In this document: one piece after another, positions 48,558 to 56,953 of the stretch | Layout: every line of letters begins with the position of its first letter | Position numbering within the stretch: the first letter of the stretch is position 1 | Origin: an uncultured Lachnospiraceae bacterium | GTDB taxonomy: Bacteria > Bacillota > Clostridia > Lachnospirales > Lachnospiraceae | Assembly (NCBI GenBank): GCA_947630025.1 | Contig: CANRFZ010000008.1 | Span: 62,001-126,000 of the forward strand | Reading direction: 5' to 3' | DNA length: 64,000 nt | Made by a program: the position numbers and the translations under genes | The notes under the pieces: model-generated | What the model was told of the DNA's origin: nothing | Databases searched by the model: none | The model's input: only the letters and a program-made list of their open reading frames with translations

Positions 48558-50159
48558 TTACGGCTTATCCCACTTGTCGCAGAGGGAATTGATCTGATCC
48601 GCAAATTTCGCCAGATCTTTGTTGGCGCCGCCCTCGTTCCTGTGGATGACCGCCAGTAATCTCTGCCCGCTGGCCAGCAGTCTGGCAAAGACGTCGGACA
48701 CCGTGCGTGCTTTCTTCTTCACCGCCACCGGCTCCGCCTCATGGATAAAGCTGCCGGAAATCAGGTCAAACCGCGTGCCGCTATAGGGCGCGTATGCGTC
48801 GATGCCGTGCTCGATTTTCAGGCTCTCCGTAAACAGTTTGCACACACTGTCCTCGCCGTGCACGACGAACACCTTGCGCGGCTTCTTTTCAAACGAATCA
48901 ATCCAGCGGAACAGGCCGTCTCTGTCGGCGTGGCCGCTCATCCCGGTCAACTGGGCGATCTGCGCCCGCACCTCGATGGGCTCCCCGAACAGCCTGACCT
49001 CCCGGCTTCCCTCTACGATGGCCCGCCCCAGCGTGCCCGCCGCCTGATATCCCACAAAGAGCACCGTGCACTCCGGCCTCCAGAGGTTGTGTTTCAGATG
49101 GTGCCTGATCCGCCCCGCGTCGCACATACCGGAAGCGGAGATAATCACCTTGGGCGTGCTCTCAAAATTGATCGCACGGGACTCGTCGCTGGTGATCGCC
49201 AGCCGCAGCCCCGGAAAAGCGATCGGGTTGATGCCCTGTCTGACCAGCGCCATCGCCTCGTCGTCAAAACAGGCGTATTCGTTTTTCTGGAAAATACCGG
49301 TGGCCTCCACCGCCAGCGGACTGTCCACATAGACAGGGAAATTGCCGTGCCCCTGCACCCGCTTCTCCGCCTTGATCTGCCGCAGGAAATACAACATCTC
49401 CTGCGTCCTGCCCACCGCGAACGAGGGAATCACCACATTACCGCCCCGGTCGAACGTCGTCTGCAGTATTTCGGTCAGCTCCCCTATGTAATCGGGCTTC
49501 TCAGCACTGTGCAGCCTGTCGCCGTAGGTGGACTCCATGACCACATAATCCGCCTGCGCCGTTGGTTTGGGATCTTTGATAAGGGGCTGGCCATGATTGC
49601 CGATGTCGCCGGAAAAGACGAGCTTCTTCGTGACGTTCCCCTCCGTCGCCCAGACCTCGATGCTGGCGGAGCCGAGCAGATGGCCGATATCCGTAAAACG
49701 GATCTGCACGCCTTCGCAGACCGTAATCATACTGTCGTAGTCGCAGGGCACGAGCCGCCTGATCGTGCCGTCCGCGTCCTCCATCGTATAGACCGGCTCC
49801 GTCACCACGCTCCCGGCGCTCCGTCTGGCCTTGCGGTTCTTCCATTCCGCCTCCTGCATCTGGATATGCGCACAGTCGCGCAGCATGATACTGCACAGGT
49901 CGCAGGTGGCCGCCGTCGCGTAGATGCCGCCCCGGAATCCGCGGGCGTACAGAAGCGGCAGCATACCCGAATGGTCTATGTGGGCGTGTGTCAGAAATAC
50001 ATAGTCCACCGCCGCCGCGTCCACCGGCAGCTCGCAGTTTTCAAATACATTGGCGCCCTGCTCCATGCCGTAATCGATCAGGATATTGCGGTCTCCCACC
50101 CTCAGATAGTGGCAGCTCCCCGTCACTTCATGGTCGGCGCCGATAAACATCAGTTCCAT
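48558..50159 (-). CDS. Beta-CASP metallo-beta-lactamase RNA exonuclease-like protein
   Basis: The 533-residue protein has the MBL start MELMFIGADHEVTGSCHYL and metal motif THAHIDHSG. Further metal-site segments are FTDIGHLLGSASIE and FSGDIGN, and the beta-CASP and RMMBL elements appear as SGMCDAGRIRHHL and MSGHADRDGLFRW. It matches archaeal/bacterial CPSF-like proteins, which process RNA. A C-terminal extension of about 60 residues follows. The start ATG 50159 has a GGAG upstream. It heads the thyA-folA group; a link to nucleotide metabolism is not obvious. Confidence 0.9.
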   Translation of the reverse strand: MELMFIGADHEVTGSCHYLRVGDRNILIDYGMEQGANVFENCELPVDAAAVDYVFLTHAHIDHSGMLPLLYARGFRGGIYATAATCDLCSIMLRDCAHIQMQEAEWKNRKARRSAGSVVTEPVYTMEDADGTIRRLVPCDYDSMITVCEGVQIRFTDIGHLLGSASIEVWATEGNVTKKLVFSGDIGNHGQPLIKDPKPTAQADYVVMESTYGDRLHSAEKPDYIGELTEILQTTFDRGGNVVIPSFAVGRTQEMLYFLRQIKAEKRVQGHGNFPVYVDSPLAVEATGIFQKNEYACFDDEAMALVRQGINPIAFPGLRLAITSDESRAINFESTPKVIISASGMCDAGRIRHHLKHNLWRPECTVLFVGYQAAGTLGRAIVEGSREVRLFGEPIEVRAQIAQLTGMSGHADRDGLFRWIDSFEKKPRKVFVVHGEDSVCKLFTESLKIEHGIDAYAPYSGTRFDLISGSFIHEAEPVAVKKKARTVSDVFARLLASGQRLLAVIHRNEGGANKDLAKFADQINSLCDKWDKP

Positions 50160-50206
50160 AGAGGATCTCCAATCTTGTATATTTAAATCAATCTGCGATT
50201 ACTATA

Positions 50207-50283
50207 TTTTATCTCTGATGCCAGTAAAGTAAACCACTCCGGGAGAATTGCGAAGCAATTCTCTTAGCGCAGATTGCTGAATC
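50207..50283 (-). repeat. Repeat family B, copy 1
   Basis: On the minus strand it reads AGAATTGC-TTC-GCAATTCT, CCCGGAGTGG, TTTACTTTACTGG and CATCAGAGATAAAATA. An AGCGCAGATT/AATCTGCGCT hairpin precedes it. It lies 50 bp before the start of the beta-CASP gene and is co-oriented with it. Copy 2 is at 61555-61625. Confidence 0.8.
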
Positions 50284-50391
50284 TGCGCTTATTATATCAT
50301 TTTTCTGACGCCGCGTAAATAAATTTCGGCAACCGTCTCCTATTTTTCCATACAATATCCATATAAGCTCTGTTTCGAGGTATTTCGTGCC

Positions 50392-51027
50392 ATGTCTCAT
50401 TCTCCTGCAGCGTTTCTTTTGTTTCTCACGGCAGTGTCGATAGATTCCCTGACCGCCGGGCTGCCCTACGGCGCCCGCCGCGTGCGCATCCCCTTCGGCT
50501 CATGGCTGATTCTGGCCTGTGTGCCCGCCCTGCTGATCACCGCCGCCAACCGCGCCGGCTTCTGGCTGCTGCGCCCGGCCCCGCCGTCCGTCCTCTCCGC
50601 CGTGTCGTTCTCCCTGCTGGCGCTTCTGGGCGTCAGCAAGCTGGCGGAAAGCCTGATCCGCCTGCTGGCGCGCAAACGCCCCGGCCTGACGAGGAACCGG
50701 GGCTATCGTTTCAAACAACTGCATATTATTTTCACCGTATATCTGTCGCCGGAGGACGCCAACGGCGGCGATCCGGAACTGCTCAGCCCCAAGGAAGCGC
50801 TGCTGCTCTCCCTCGCCCTGTCGCTGGACAGCGTGATGGCGGGCATGGCGCTGGCCGCCGCGCCGTTCTCCGCCGCCGGACTGTTCCTGTCGGCGGCCCT
50901 GTTTAACCTCCTGTTCTTCTGCGCAGGGCGGCGCATTGGTCAACTGGTCTCCTCCGTGCTGCACATCGACCTGTCGTGGCTCAGCGGCATCTTCCTGATC
51001 GCGCTGGCGGTGACGGCGCTGGTGTGA
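50392..51027 (+). CDS. ytaF: Sporulation membrane protein YtaF / MntP-like
   Basis: The 211-residue protein has six hydrophobic segments in two repeats, each with the YtaF/MntP-type motif: AVSIDSLTAGLPYGARR near residue 15 and SLALSLDSVMAGMALAAA near 145. A hydrophilic loop (about 92-125) separates the halves. YtaF is a sporulation-associated membrane protein of unknown activity; MntP relatives export Mn2+. Start is ATG 50392. The last 88 bp overlap the convergent P-ATPase gene. Confidence 0.82.
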   Translation: MSHSPAAFLLFLTAVSIDSLTAGLPYGARRVRIPFGSWLILACVPALLITAANRAGFWLLRPAPPSVLSAVSFSLLALLGVSKLAESLIRLLARKRPGLTRNRGYRFKQLHIIFTVYLSPEDANGGDPELLSPKEALLLSLALSLDSVMAGMALAAAPFSAAGLFLSAALFNLLFFCAGRRIGQLVSSVLHIDLSWLSGIFLIALAVTALV

Positions 51028-53723
51028 GTTTCGCGTGTCTCCCTCCGGCGGCTATGGGGTACTGCCAGCAGCTCATGCACGATCAGCGGCGTGGCGGACA
51101 GGGCTAAGAGCTGCGCCCACTCCATCAGCCCCAGACGCACCGTGCCGAACAGACCGACCAGCGGGCCGATCTCCGTGACGGCTGCCTGCAGCGCGATCCC
51201 GATGCCCACCGCGCCGATCATATAGGGATTGTTCCGATGATTCATCCGAAAGACCGACCGGTTCACATCCCGCATACCGACGGCGTGAAAGAGCTGGCTC
51301 ACCGCCAGCACCACGAAAGCGTGCGTCTGGGCTCTGGCCAGCACTGCCGAGATCCGCAGCCCTTCGATCACATTGTGCAGCGTGACGGGAAGCCCCTCCG
51401 CCACGATCCGGTCATAGGGCACTTTCAAAAAGGCCGCCAGACTGACACCGCCGATGACCAGACCGTAACACAGGACGCAGAGCAGCCCGCCTCTGGCAAA
51501 AAGGGAATCGTCCCTGCCGCGCGGCTTCTCCCGCATCAGCCGCTCGCCCGCATTGTCGTCCACGCCCAGCGCCAGCGCCGGAAGCGAATCGGTAATCAGA
51601 TTGATCCACAGGATAGAACTCGCTTTCAGCGGGCTGGGGAGCCCCGCCACGATGGTGACGAGCATCGTCATGATCTCGCCCAGATTGGAGGATAGCAGGA
51701 ACAACACCGACTTTCTGATATTTTCATAGATGCCCCGGCCCTCCCGGATCGCCGTGCGGATCGTCGCAAAATTGTCGTCCATCAGCACGAAATCCGCCGC
51801 GCCCCGCGCCACATCCGTACCGTTTAACCCCATCGCGATGCCTACGTCCGCAGCCTGCAGGGAAGGCGCATCGTTTACGCCGTCTCCCGTCATCGCCACC
51901 GTCCGGCCCAGCGTGCGGTAGCCCTCCACGATCCTTACCTTGTGCTCCGGCGTCACTCTGGCAAACACACGGATCTGTTCCAGCCGCCCCAGAAAATCAT
52001 GCGCCGACATCCGATCCAGCTCGCTGCCCGTGAGACACTGCCGCCGGCTATCCGCAATCCCCAGCTCTCTGGCGATGAAAAAGGCGGTGTCCGGATGATC
52101 GCCCGTGATCATAACCGTGGTGATGCCAGCCTGTCCGAAATCCCTGACCGCCTGTGCTGCCTCCGGCCTCACCGGATCGCGCATACCGTACAGGCCGATC
52201 AATACCATGTCCTTCTCTCGGAGGCTGCCTCCGGCATCCATGGCCATACCCATGACGCGCAGGCCCCGCGCCATCATCTCTTTCTGCACGCCGCTGATCC
52301 GCTCCCTGTCGCGCTGCGTCAGCGGACGGATTCCGCCATCCTGCAGGATGGCGCCGCAGCCGTCCAGAATCCGCTCGGCGGCGCCTTTCGTGTAGGAGAT
52401 CATCCCGTCGTCCATACGCGAGACTACGGTCATCATCTTGCGGTTTGCGTCAAACCCCTTTTCCGCGATGCGGGGATGCGACGCCCGGAGACGCTCCGTA
52501 TCCGCCCCGCCCGACTGTGCCAGCCCCAGAAGCGCCAGCTCCGAGGGATCGCCCATCCGCTCCGTCTCCGACAGGATGCCGTCGCTGCACAGGACGCTGC
52601 CCGCCAGAAAATGCGCCGCGGCAGAGCCGGGCTGCCCGCAGCCGTCCCATGCGCCGCCCACGGCAGCCGCCGCGTCCTCTCCGGTGAAAAGCCTGCCGTC
52701 GAGATAACACGCCGTCACGGTCATCCGGTTCTGTGTCAGCGTTCCGGTCTTGTCCGAGCAGACCACCTCCACGGCGCCCAGCGTCTCCACGGAAGACAGT
52801 CTGCGCACAATCGTCCTGACGCGCACCATGCGGGACACGCTCAAGGCCAGCACGATCGTCACGATGGCCGGAAGTCCCTCCGGCACGGCTGCCACCGCCA
52901 GCGAGACGGAGGTGAGCAGCATATCTCCCACATTACGCTTCTGCAGAACGGCCACTACAAATAGAAACACGCAGATCCCCACCGCCAGAAAGCTGAGAGC
53001 CCGCCCCAGTTCGCCCAGCTTGCGCTGCAGCGGCGTCAGCCTCTCCCTGTCCTGATGCAGCATCCCCGCGATATGCCCGATCCGCGTCTCCATCCCCGTG
53101 GCCGTCACCACGCCTAAACCGCGCCCTTTGGCCACATAGGTGGACATATAGGCCATATTCGGGCTGCTATTGTCTCCGGCGCGCTCCGCCAGAAAACCGG
53201 CGTCCTTTTCCACCGGTTCAGACTCTCCCGTTAGGGCAGACTCCTCTGCATAAATCCCACTTGAATCAATAAGTCTGATATCAGCCGGAACCAGATTTCC
53301 GGCTTCCAGCAGCACCAGATCGCCGGGCACCAGTTCCTGTGCCGGAATCTTACTGTGTCTGCCGTCCCGCACTACGGACGCCTGCGGCGCCGAGATCTGC
53401 CGCAGCGCTTCCACCGCCCTGTCCGCCTTGCCCTCCTGCACGATCCCTACCGCGGCGTTCAGGATGACCACCGCCACTATGATGGCCGCGTCGCCCGCCT
53501 CGTGCAACAGTAGCGAAATCCCCATGGCCACCGCCAGAATCAGGATCAGCGGATCGTTGAGCTGCCCGGCGATCCTCCGGGCGATGCTCTTATGCGCCTG
53601 CTCTTTCAGCCTGTTAGGGCCGCAGCGCTCCCTGCGCGCCAGAGCCTCCCCGCGCGGCAGACCCCTGTCTCTGTCCGTCTCCAGCAGCCTGAGTGTCTCG
53701 TCTATCGTTTTCGTCTCATACAT
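50940..53723 (-). CDS. Ca2+-type P-IIA cation-transporting ATPase
   Basis: The 927-residue pump has the P-type signature SDKTGTLTQN (phospho-Asp), TGESEPVEK in the actuator domain, the M4 ion-site motif VPEGLPAIV, MITGDHPDT and MTGDGVNDAPSL, plus about ten membrane helices. The PEGL motif and overall plan fit Ca2+ (SERCA/PMR1-like) exporters. ATG 53723 (MYETKTIDETLRLL) is preferred; upstream codons are not family-like. The final ~30 residues (RETRETHTSA onward) extend past the last helix and overlap ytaF on the other strand. Confidence 0.92.
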   Translation of the reverse strand: MYETKTIDETLRLLETDRDRGLPRGEALARRERCGPNRLKEQAHKSIARRIAGQLNDPLILILAVAMGISLLLHEAGDAAIIVAVVILNAAVGIVQEGKADRAVEALRQISAPQASVVRDGRHSKIPAQELVPGDLVLLEAGNLVPADIRLIDSSGIYAEESALTGESEPVEKDAGFLAERAGDNSSPNMAYMSTYVAKGRGLGVVTATGMETRIGHIAGMLHQDRERLTPLQRKLGELGRALSFLAVGICVFLFVVAVLQKRNVGDMLLTSVSLAVAAVPEGLPAIVTIVLALSVSRMVRVRTIVRRLSSVETLGAVEVVCSDKTGTLTQNRMTVTACYLDGRLFTGEDAAAAVGGAWDGCGQPGSAAAHFLAGSVLCSDGILSETERMGDPSELALLGLAQSGGADTERLRASHPRIAEKGFDANRKMMTVVSRMDDGMISYTKGAAERILDGCGAILQDGGIRPLTQRDRERISGVQKEMMARGLRVMGMAMDAGGSLREKDMVLIGLYGMRDPVRPEAAQAVRDFGQAGITTVMITGDHPDTAFFIARELGIADSRRQCLTGSELDRMSAHDFLGRLEQIRVFARVTPEHKVRIVEGYRTLGRTVAMTGDGVNDAPSLQAADVGIAMGLNGTDVARGAADFVLMDDNFATIRTAIREGRGIYENIRKSVLFLLSSNLGEIMTMLVTIVAGLPSPLKASSILWINLITDSLPALALGVDDNAGERLMREKPRGRDDSLFARGGLLCVLCYGLVIGGVSLAAFLKVPYDRIVAEGLPVTLHNVIEGLRISAVLARAQTHAFVVLAVSQLFHAVGMRDVNRSVFRMNHRNNPYMIGAVGIGIALQAAVTEIGPLVGLFGTVRLGLMEWAQLLALSATPLIVHELLAVPHSRRRETRETHTSAVTASAIRKMPLSHDRSMCSTEETS

Positions 53724-53844
53724 ATCCCCGCCATACCTCCGTTCCGGCAGCGTCTCTACACGCGCTTGGTAAGGTATATGCAAGGGCTGTCCCAATTATT
53801 CCCGCAGCTTTTTGATCCCCGAAAGACCGTAGTAAGTCTCTGTC

Positions 53845-54348
53845 TCAGAAACTCCTGATCCGATCCGTTCCGTCGTCCACGGTATTTTCGATCGATTTCA
53901 CCACCACGTAGTAGCCGTTGCCCGGACTGATCTCCACATAGACCCGGTCGCCTGCCTTGTGCCCCAATAGCGCCCGTCCCAGCGGCGACTCCGTGCTGAT
54001 CAGCCCCGCGAGGGAATCGCCCCGGACGGTGGTGACGATCTTGTACTTCTCCGTCGTCTGGTCGTCCTCGAAGTAGACCTCCACGGTATTGTTCATCCCC
54101 ACTTCGTCATCCGGCGACTCATCGGAGACGATCACCGCCGTCTTAATCATGCGCTCCAGATAGCGTATCCGGCTCTCGTTCTGGTTCTTGAATTTTTTGG
54201 CGGCGTGGTACTCGAAGTTCTCGCTCAAGTCGCCGTGGGCGCGCGCTGCTTTCACGTCCTCCAGCGCGTCCCGGCGCACCACCAGCTTTCTGTATTCGAT
54301 TTCCTCCTGCATCTTCTCTATGTCTTTTTGTGTCAGTTCGTTGTGCAT
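53845..54348 (-). CDS. greA: Transcription elongation factor GreA
   Basis: GreA rescues backtracked RNA polymerase by stimulating transcript cleavage. The 167-residue protein has the N-terminal coiled-coil (ELTQKDIEKMQEEIEYRKLV, then ARAHGDLSENFEYHAAK with the acidic tip D-L-S-E-N) and the C-terminal FKBP-like domain (STESPLGRALLGHKAGD). The start ATG 54348 has GGAG upstream within leader-repeat copy A2. Its 5' region is unusually long and structured. Confidence 0.95.
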   Translation of the reverse strand: MHNELTQKDIEKMQEEIEYRKLVVRRDALEDVKAARAHGDLSENFEYHAAKKFKNQNESRIRYLERMIKTAVIVSDESPDDEVGMNNTVEVYFEDDQTTEKYKIVTTVRGDSLAGLISTESPLGRALLGHKAGDRVYVEISPGNGYYVVVKSIENTVDDGTDRIRSF

Positions 54349-54509
54349 TCGTTAATCTCCATTCCGGAGCGTTTACGCGACGAAGGCAAAAAGTAAATTC
54401 CTTCGGAATTAACTTTGCCATCAGGGGAATTTGTGACGCTCCGGCACAAATTCCCAAACGAACAAGGTTCGTTTTGTGAAACAATCAGCACATCAGTGTG
54501 ATTTTTCAT
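54333..54509 (-). CDS. Possible leader peptide in repeat copy A2
   Basis: ATG 54509, preceded by GAAGGATAGT, opens 58 codons starting MKNHTDVLIVSQNE. The TGA lies 14 bases inside greA in another frame. The start matches the MKNHADALIF frame of copy A3, but an indel puts the later part in a different frame. This argues that the act of translation or the RNA structure matters more than the peptide. Confidence 0.3.
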   Translation of the reverse strand: MKNHTDVLIVSQNEPCSFGNLCRSVTNSPDGKVNSEGIYFLPSSRKRSGMEINECTTN

Positions 54510-54510
54510 A
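54364..54510 (-). repeat. Leader-repeat family A, copy 2, before greA
   Basis: In transcription order: an AAATCACACTGATGTGCTGATT hairpin region, then AAACGAAC-CTT-GTTCGTTT. Next comes GGAATTTGTG-CCGGAGCGT-CACAAATTCC (54454 down to 54426), then GGCAAAGTTAATTCC-GAA-GGAATT..TTTTTGCC. The element ends CGTAAACGCTCCGG, 15 bp before the greA start. Confidence 0.85.
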
Positions 54511-54540
54511 CTATCCTTCTCTTATTTTCATAAGCCGCGC

Positions 54541-54683
54541 AGCCCGCAAAGTCTCTCTCATATAAGCCGTGCACCCCTCGTGAATCTTCGATTCACTCGG
54601 TTGCGGGCTTACGCCCTATGAATCTGCCGTCTGACAAAACTGCCTGCAAGCAGTCATTTTGTCATCCGACAGATTCGCACGGC
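54541..54683. ncRNA. Structured region upstream of greA leader, possible pseudoknot
   Basis: AGCCCGCAA (54541-54549) pairs with TTGCGGGCT (54601-54609), and GCCGTGC (54566-54572) pairs with GCACGGC (54677-54683). These stems cross. Inside are GTGAATC-TTC-GATTCAC (54580-54596) and a nested stem GAATCTG/CAGATTC with TGACAAAA/TTTTGTCA and CTGC/GCAG. This explains most of the 534-bp gap between greA and the amidohydrolase; nothing recognised lies in 54684-54882 apart from a ribosome site. Confidence 0.4.
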
Positions 54684-54882
54684 CTAATATTTCAAATAGT
54701 ATATCATATTTTCCCCTGATTGTGCACCCTCCGAATCCGGCATCCGTATGAACGGCGTGAATTGTTTGTTTTTGGATATTGTGGAAAATCTTCTTTTGTG
54801 CTACGTTGGAATCAAAAAGAAAACCGTGCCGGAAATGAGAAGCCGTCATGACGGCACGCCCGACGGAAGGAAGGAAAAGCCT

Positions 54883-56100
54883 ATGAAACCGGAAGAAATC
54901 CTGAACGAAGCGGCGGCCCTGCAGGAAGAACTGCAGGCTATCCGCCATGATCTGCACCGACACCCCGAGCTGGGGTTTGACCTCGACTACACGCTGCCCT
55001 ATGTGCGCGGCAAGCTGACCGCGATGGGATACGAACCGACGCCGTGCGGCAGAGCCGGCCTCGTCGCGACAACGGGCGGCAGGAAGCCCGGCAGAACGCT
55101 CCTGTTGCGCGCCGACATGGACGCGCTTCCCATCACGGAGGAGGCGGACGTCGATTTCGCCAGCCTGACGCCGGGCCGGATGCACGGCTGCGGCCACGAT
55201 ATGCACACCGCCATGCTGCTGGGAGCGGCCAGACTGCTCAAAGCGCATGAGGACGAGCTGGAGGGCACCGTGAAGCTGGCCTTTCAGCCTGCGGAGGAAA
55301 TCTTTCAGGGTTCGCCCGATATGCTGGCCAATGGCCTGCTGGAAAATCCCAGCGTAGACGCCGCCGCGATGATTCACGTTATGGCCGGGATGCCGCTCCC
55401 CAGCGGCAGCGTGCTGGTGGCGGGCGGAGGCGTTTCCACCGCTTCCTGCGAGCAGTACCACATCACGGTGCAGGGCAAGGGAGGGCACGGCGCTTCGCCG
55501 CATCTGGCCATCGATCCCATCACCGCTGCCGCACACATTCATCTGGCGCTGCAGGAGATCAGCGCCAGAGAGCTGGACGGCAACGAATTCGGCATCTTTA
55601 CAACGGGACGTTTCGCAGCGGGCGAAGTGAGCAACGTGATCCCGGACAAAGCCGAGATGTGGGGCACCATCCGCACCACCGACCCGGAGAACGCCGTCGG
55701 AGAGCGGATCAAGGCGCGTATGCAGGAGATCTGCTCCGGCGTGGCGGCTGCCATGCGCTGTCAGGCCACGGTTTCCTTTTACGACTACTGTCCCTGCATG
55801 AACGTTGATCCGGCGCTGGCTGCAGATACACTGTCCTATGCGCGGGAGCTGCTGGGGCCGGCTGCCATCGATTTAAGCGTTGTCAGCGGCGGCAAGGCGG
55901 GCGGCGGCAGCGAAGATTTCTCCTTTGTGAGCCACCGTGTCCCCACCGTGACGATGTTTCTGGTGGCGGGTGACATGGACAAGGGCTACTGCTATGCGCA
56001 GCATCACCCCAAGGCAAAGTTTGACGACGCGGTGCTGAGCCGCGGGGCAGCCGTCCACACGTGGCTGGCGCTGCGCTGGCTGGCGGCGCACAAAAGCTGA
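54883..56100 (+). CDS. M20D-family amidohydrolase (hippurate hydrolase/N-acyl amino acid deacylase type)
   Basis: The 405-residue cytoplasmic metal hydrolase cleaves amide bonds of N-acyl amino acids or similar substrates. It has the family start IRHDLHRHPELGFDL and metal-site motifs LLRADMDALPI, MHGCGHDMHTAMLLG and FQPAEEIFQG. GGHGASPHLAIDP (dimerisation/active-site His) and the late GGGSEDFSF with the last metal ligand follow. ATG 54883 has AAGGAAGGAAAAG upstream. Substrate is unknown. Confidence 0.93.
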   Translation: MKPEEILNEAAALQEELQAIRHDLHRHPELGFDLDYTLPYVRGKLTAMGYEPTPCGRAGLVATTGGRKPGRTLLLRADMDALPITEEADVDFASLTPGRMHGCGHDMHTAMLLGAARLLKAHEDELEGTVKLAFQPAEEIFQGSPDMLANGLLENPSVDAAAMIHVMAGMPLPSGSVLVAGGGVSTASCEQYHITVQGKGGHGASPHLAIDPITAAAHIHLALQEISARELDGNEFGIFTTGRFAAGEVSNVIPDKAEMWGTIRTTDPENAVGERIKARMQEICSGVAAAMRCQATVSFYDYCPCMNVDPALAADTLSYARELLGPAAIDLSVVSGGKAGGGSEDFSFVSHRVPTVTMFLVAGDMDKGYCYAQHHPKAKFDDAVLSRGAAVHTWLALRWLAAHKS

Positions 56101-56214
56101 TCCCTCTGTGATGCGATACCGCTTGGGAGCGCATCGCGATCTGTGGAAAAGGCTGAATAGCAGGATGATTAAGGCCACAGGAGAAGCTGAGACGATAGGA
56201 AGGACTAAGACCGT

Positions 56215-56913
56215 ATGGAAGCCAACCGGAAAACCGCATCCATTTTAATCATAGAGGACGATACGGCGCTGGCGCAGGGCCTCGTGCGCGCGCTGGCCAC
56301 GGACGAGAGGCAGGTCGCGTGCTGCGCCACTCTGCGGGATGCGGACAGAATACTGCGCGCGGCCCCCTGTGACCTGATCCTGCTGGACGTCAATCTGCCC
56401 GACGGAAACGGCTACGACCATCTGCCCATCTTCCGGGAGAGATACCCCGCCGTCTCCGTGGTCATGCTCACCGCCAACGATCTGGAATCCGACATCGTGG
56501 CGGGACTGGAGCGGGGCGCGGACGACTATATCACGAAGCCTTTCAGTCTGGCCGTCCTGCGCGCCCGCATCGACACGCAGCTCCGCAGGCGGAATGCAGA
56601 GACCGCCGAAACGGAGGGAACGGTGTGCGCCGGAGACTGCCGTTTCGATTTTGACCGCATGGAATTTTACCGTGCGGGAAGGCCCATCGCGCTGAGCAGG
56701 AGCGAACAGAAGCTGCTGCGCGTCCTGACGGCCAATCCGGGAATCACGCTGACACGCGACAGGCTGCGGGACGCCGTGTGGTCGGCGGATAGCGCTTTTG
56801 TGGACGAAAACGCCCTCTCCGTCACCGTCAAGAGGCTGCGGGACAAGCTGGGGCCGGACGGCACCTGCATCAAAACCGTCTACGGCATCGGCTACGTGTG
56901 GTCGCAGCAATAA
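56215..56913 (+). CDS. OmpR-family response regulator of the ABC transporter module
   Basis: The 232-residue regulator has a receiver (SILIIEDDTALAQGL, phospho-Asp in DLILLDVNLPDGNGY, MLTANDL, ITKPFSLAVLRARI) and a winged-helix domain (LSRSEQKLLRVLTANPGITL, then VTVKRLRDKLG). It is immediately followed by a histidine kinase, ABC ATPase and FtsX-type permease, an order typical of Bce/Vex-type modules responding to cell-wall antibiotics or peptides. Start is ATG 56215 behind a GGAAGGA site. Confidence 0.94.
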   Translation: MEANRKTASILIIEDDTALAQGLVRALATDERQVACCATLRDADRILRAAPCDLILLDVNLPDGNGYDHLPIFRERYPAVSVVMLTANDLESDIVAGLERGADDYITKPFSLAVLRARIDTQLRRRNAETAETEGTVCAGDCRFDFDRMEFYRAGRPIALSRSEQKLLRVLTANPGITLTRDRLRDAVWSADSAFVDENALSVTVKRLRDKLGPDGTCIKTVYGIGYVWSQQ

Positions 56914-56953
56914 GCGTAAACGCGGAAGCGGCAGAGAAAGGATTTTTTTCCTC

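Noticed and set aside
54616-55542. 308-codon minus-strand frame between greA and the amidohydrolase
   Set aside because: It lies antisense to the M20 amidohydrolase, whose metal motifs are clear. The frame has no ribosome site and runs through the structured non-coding region.
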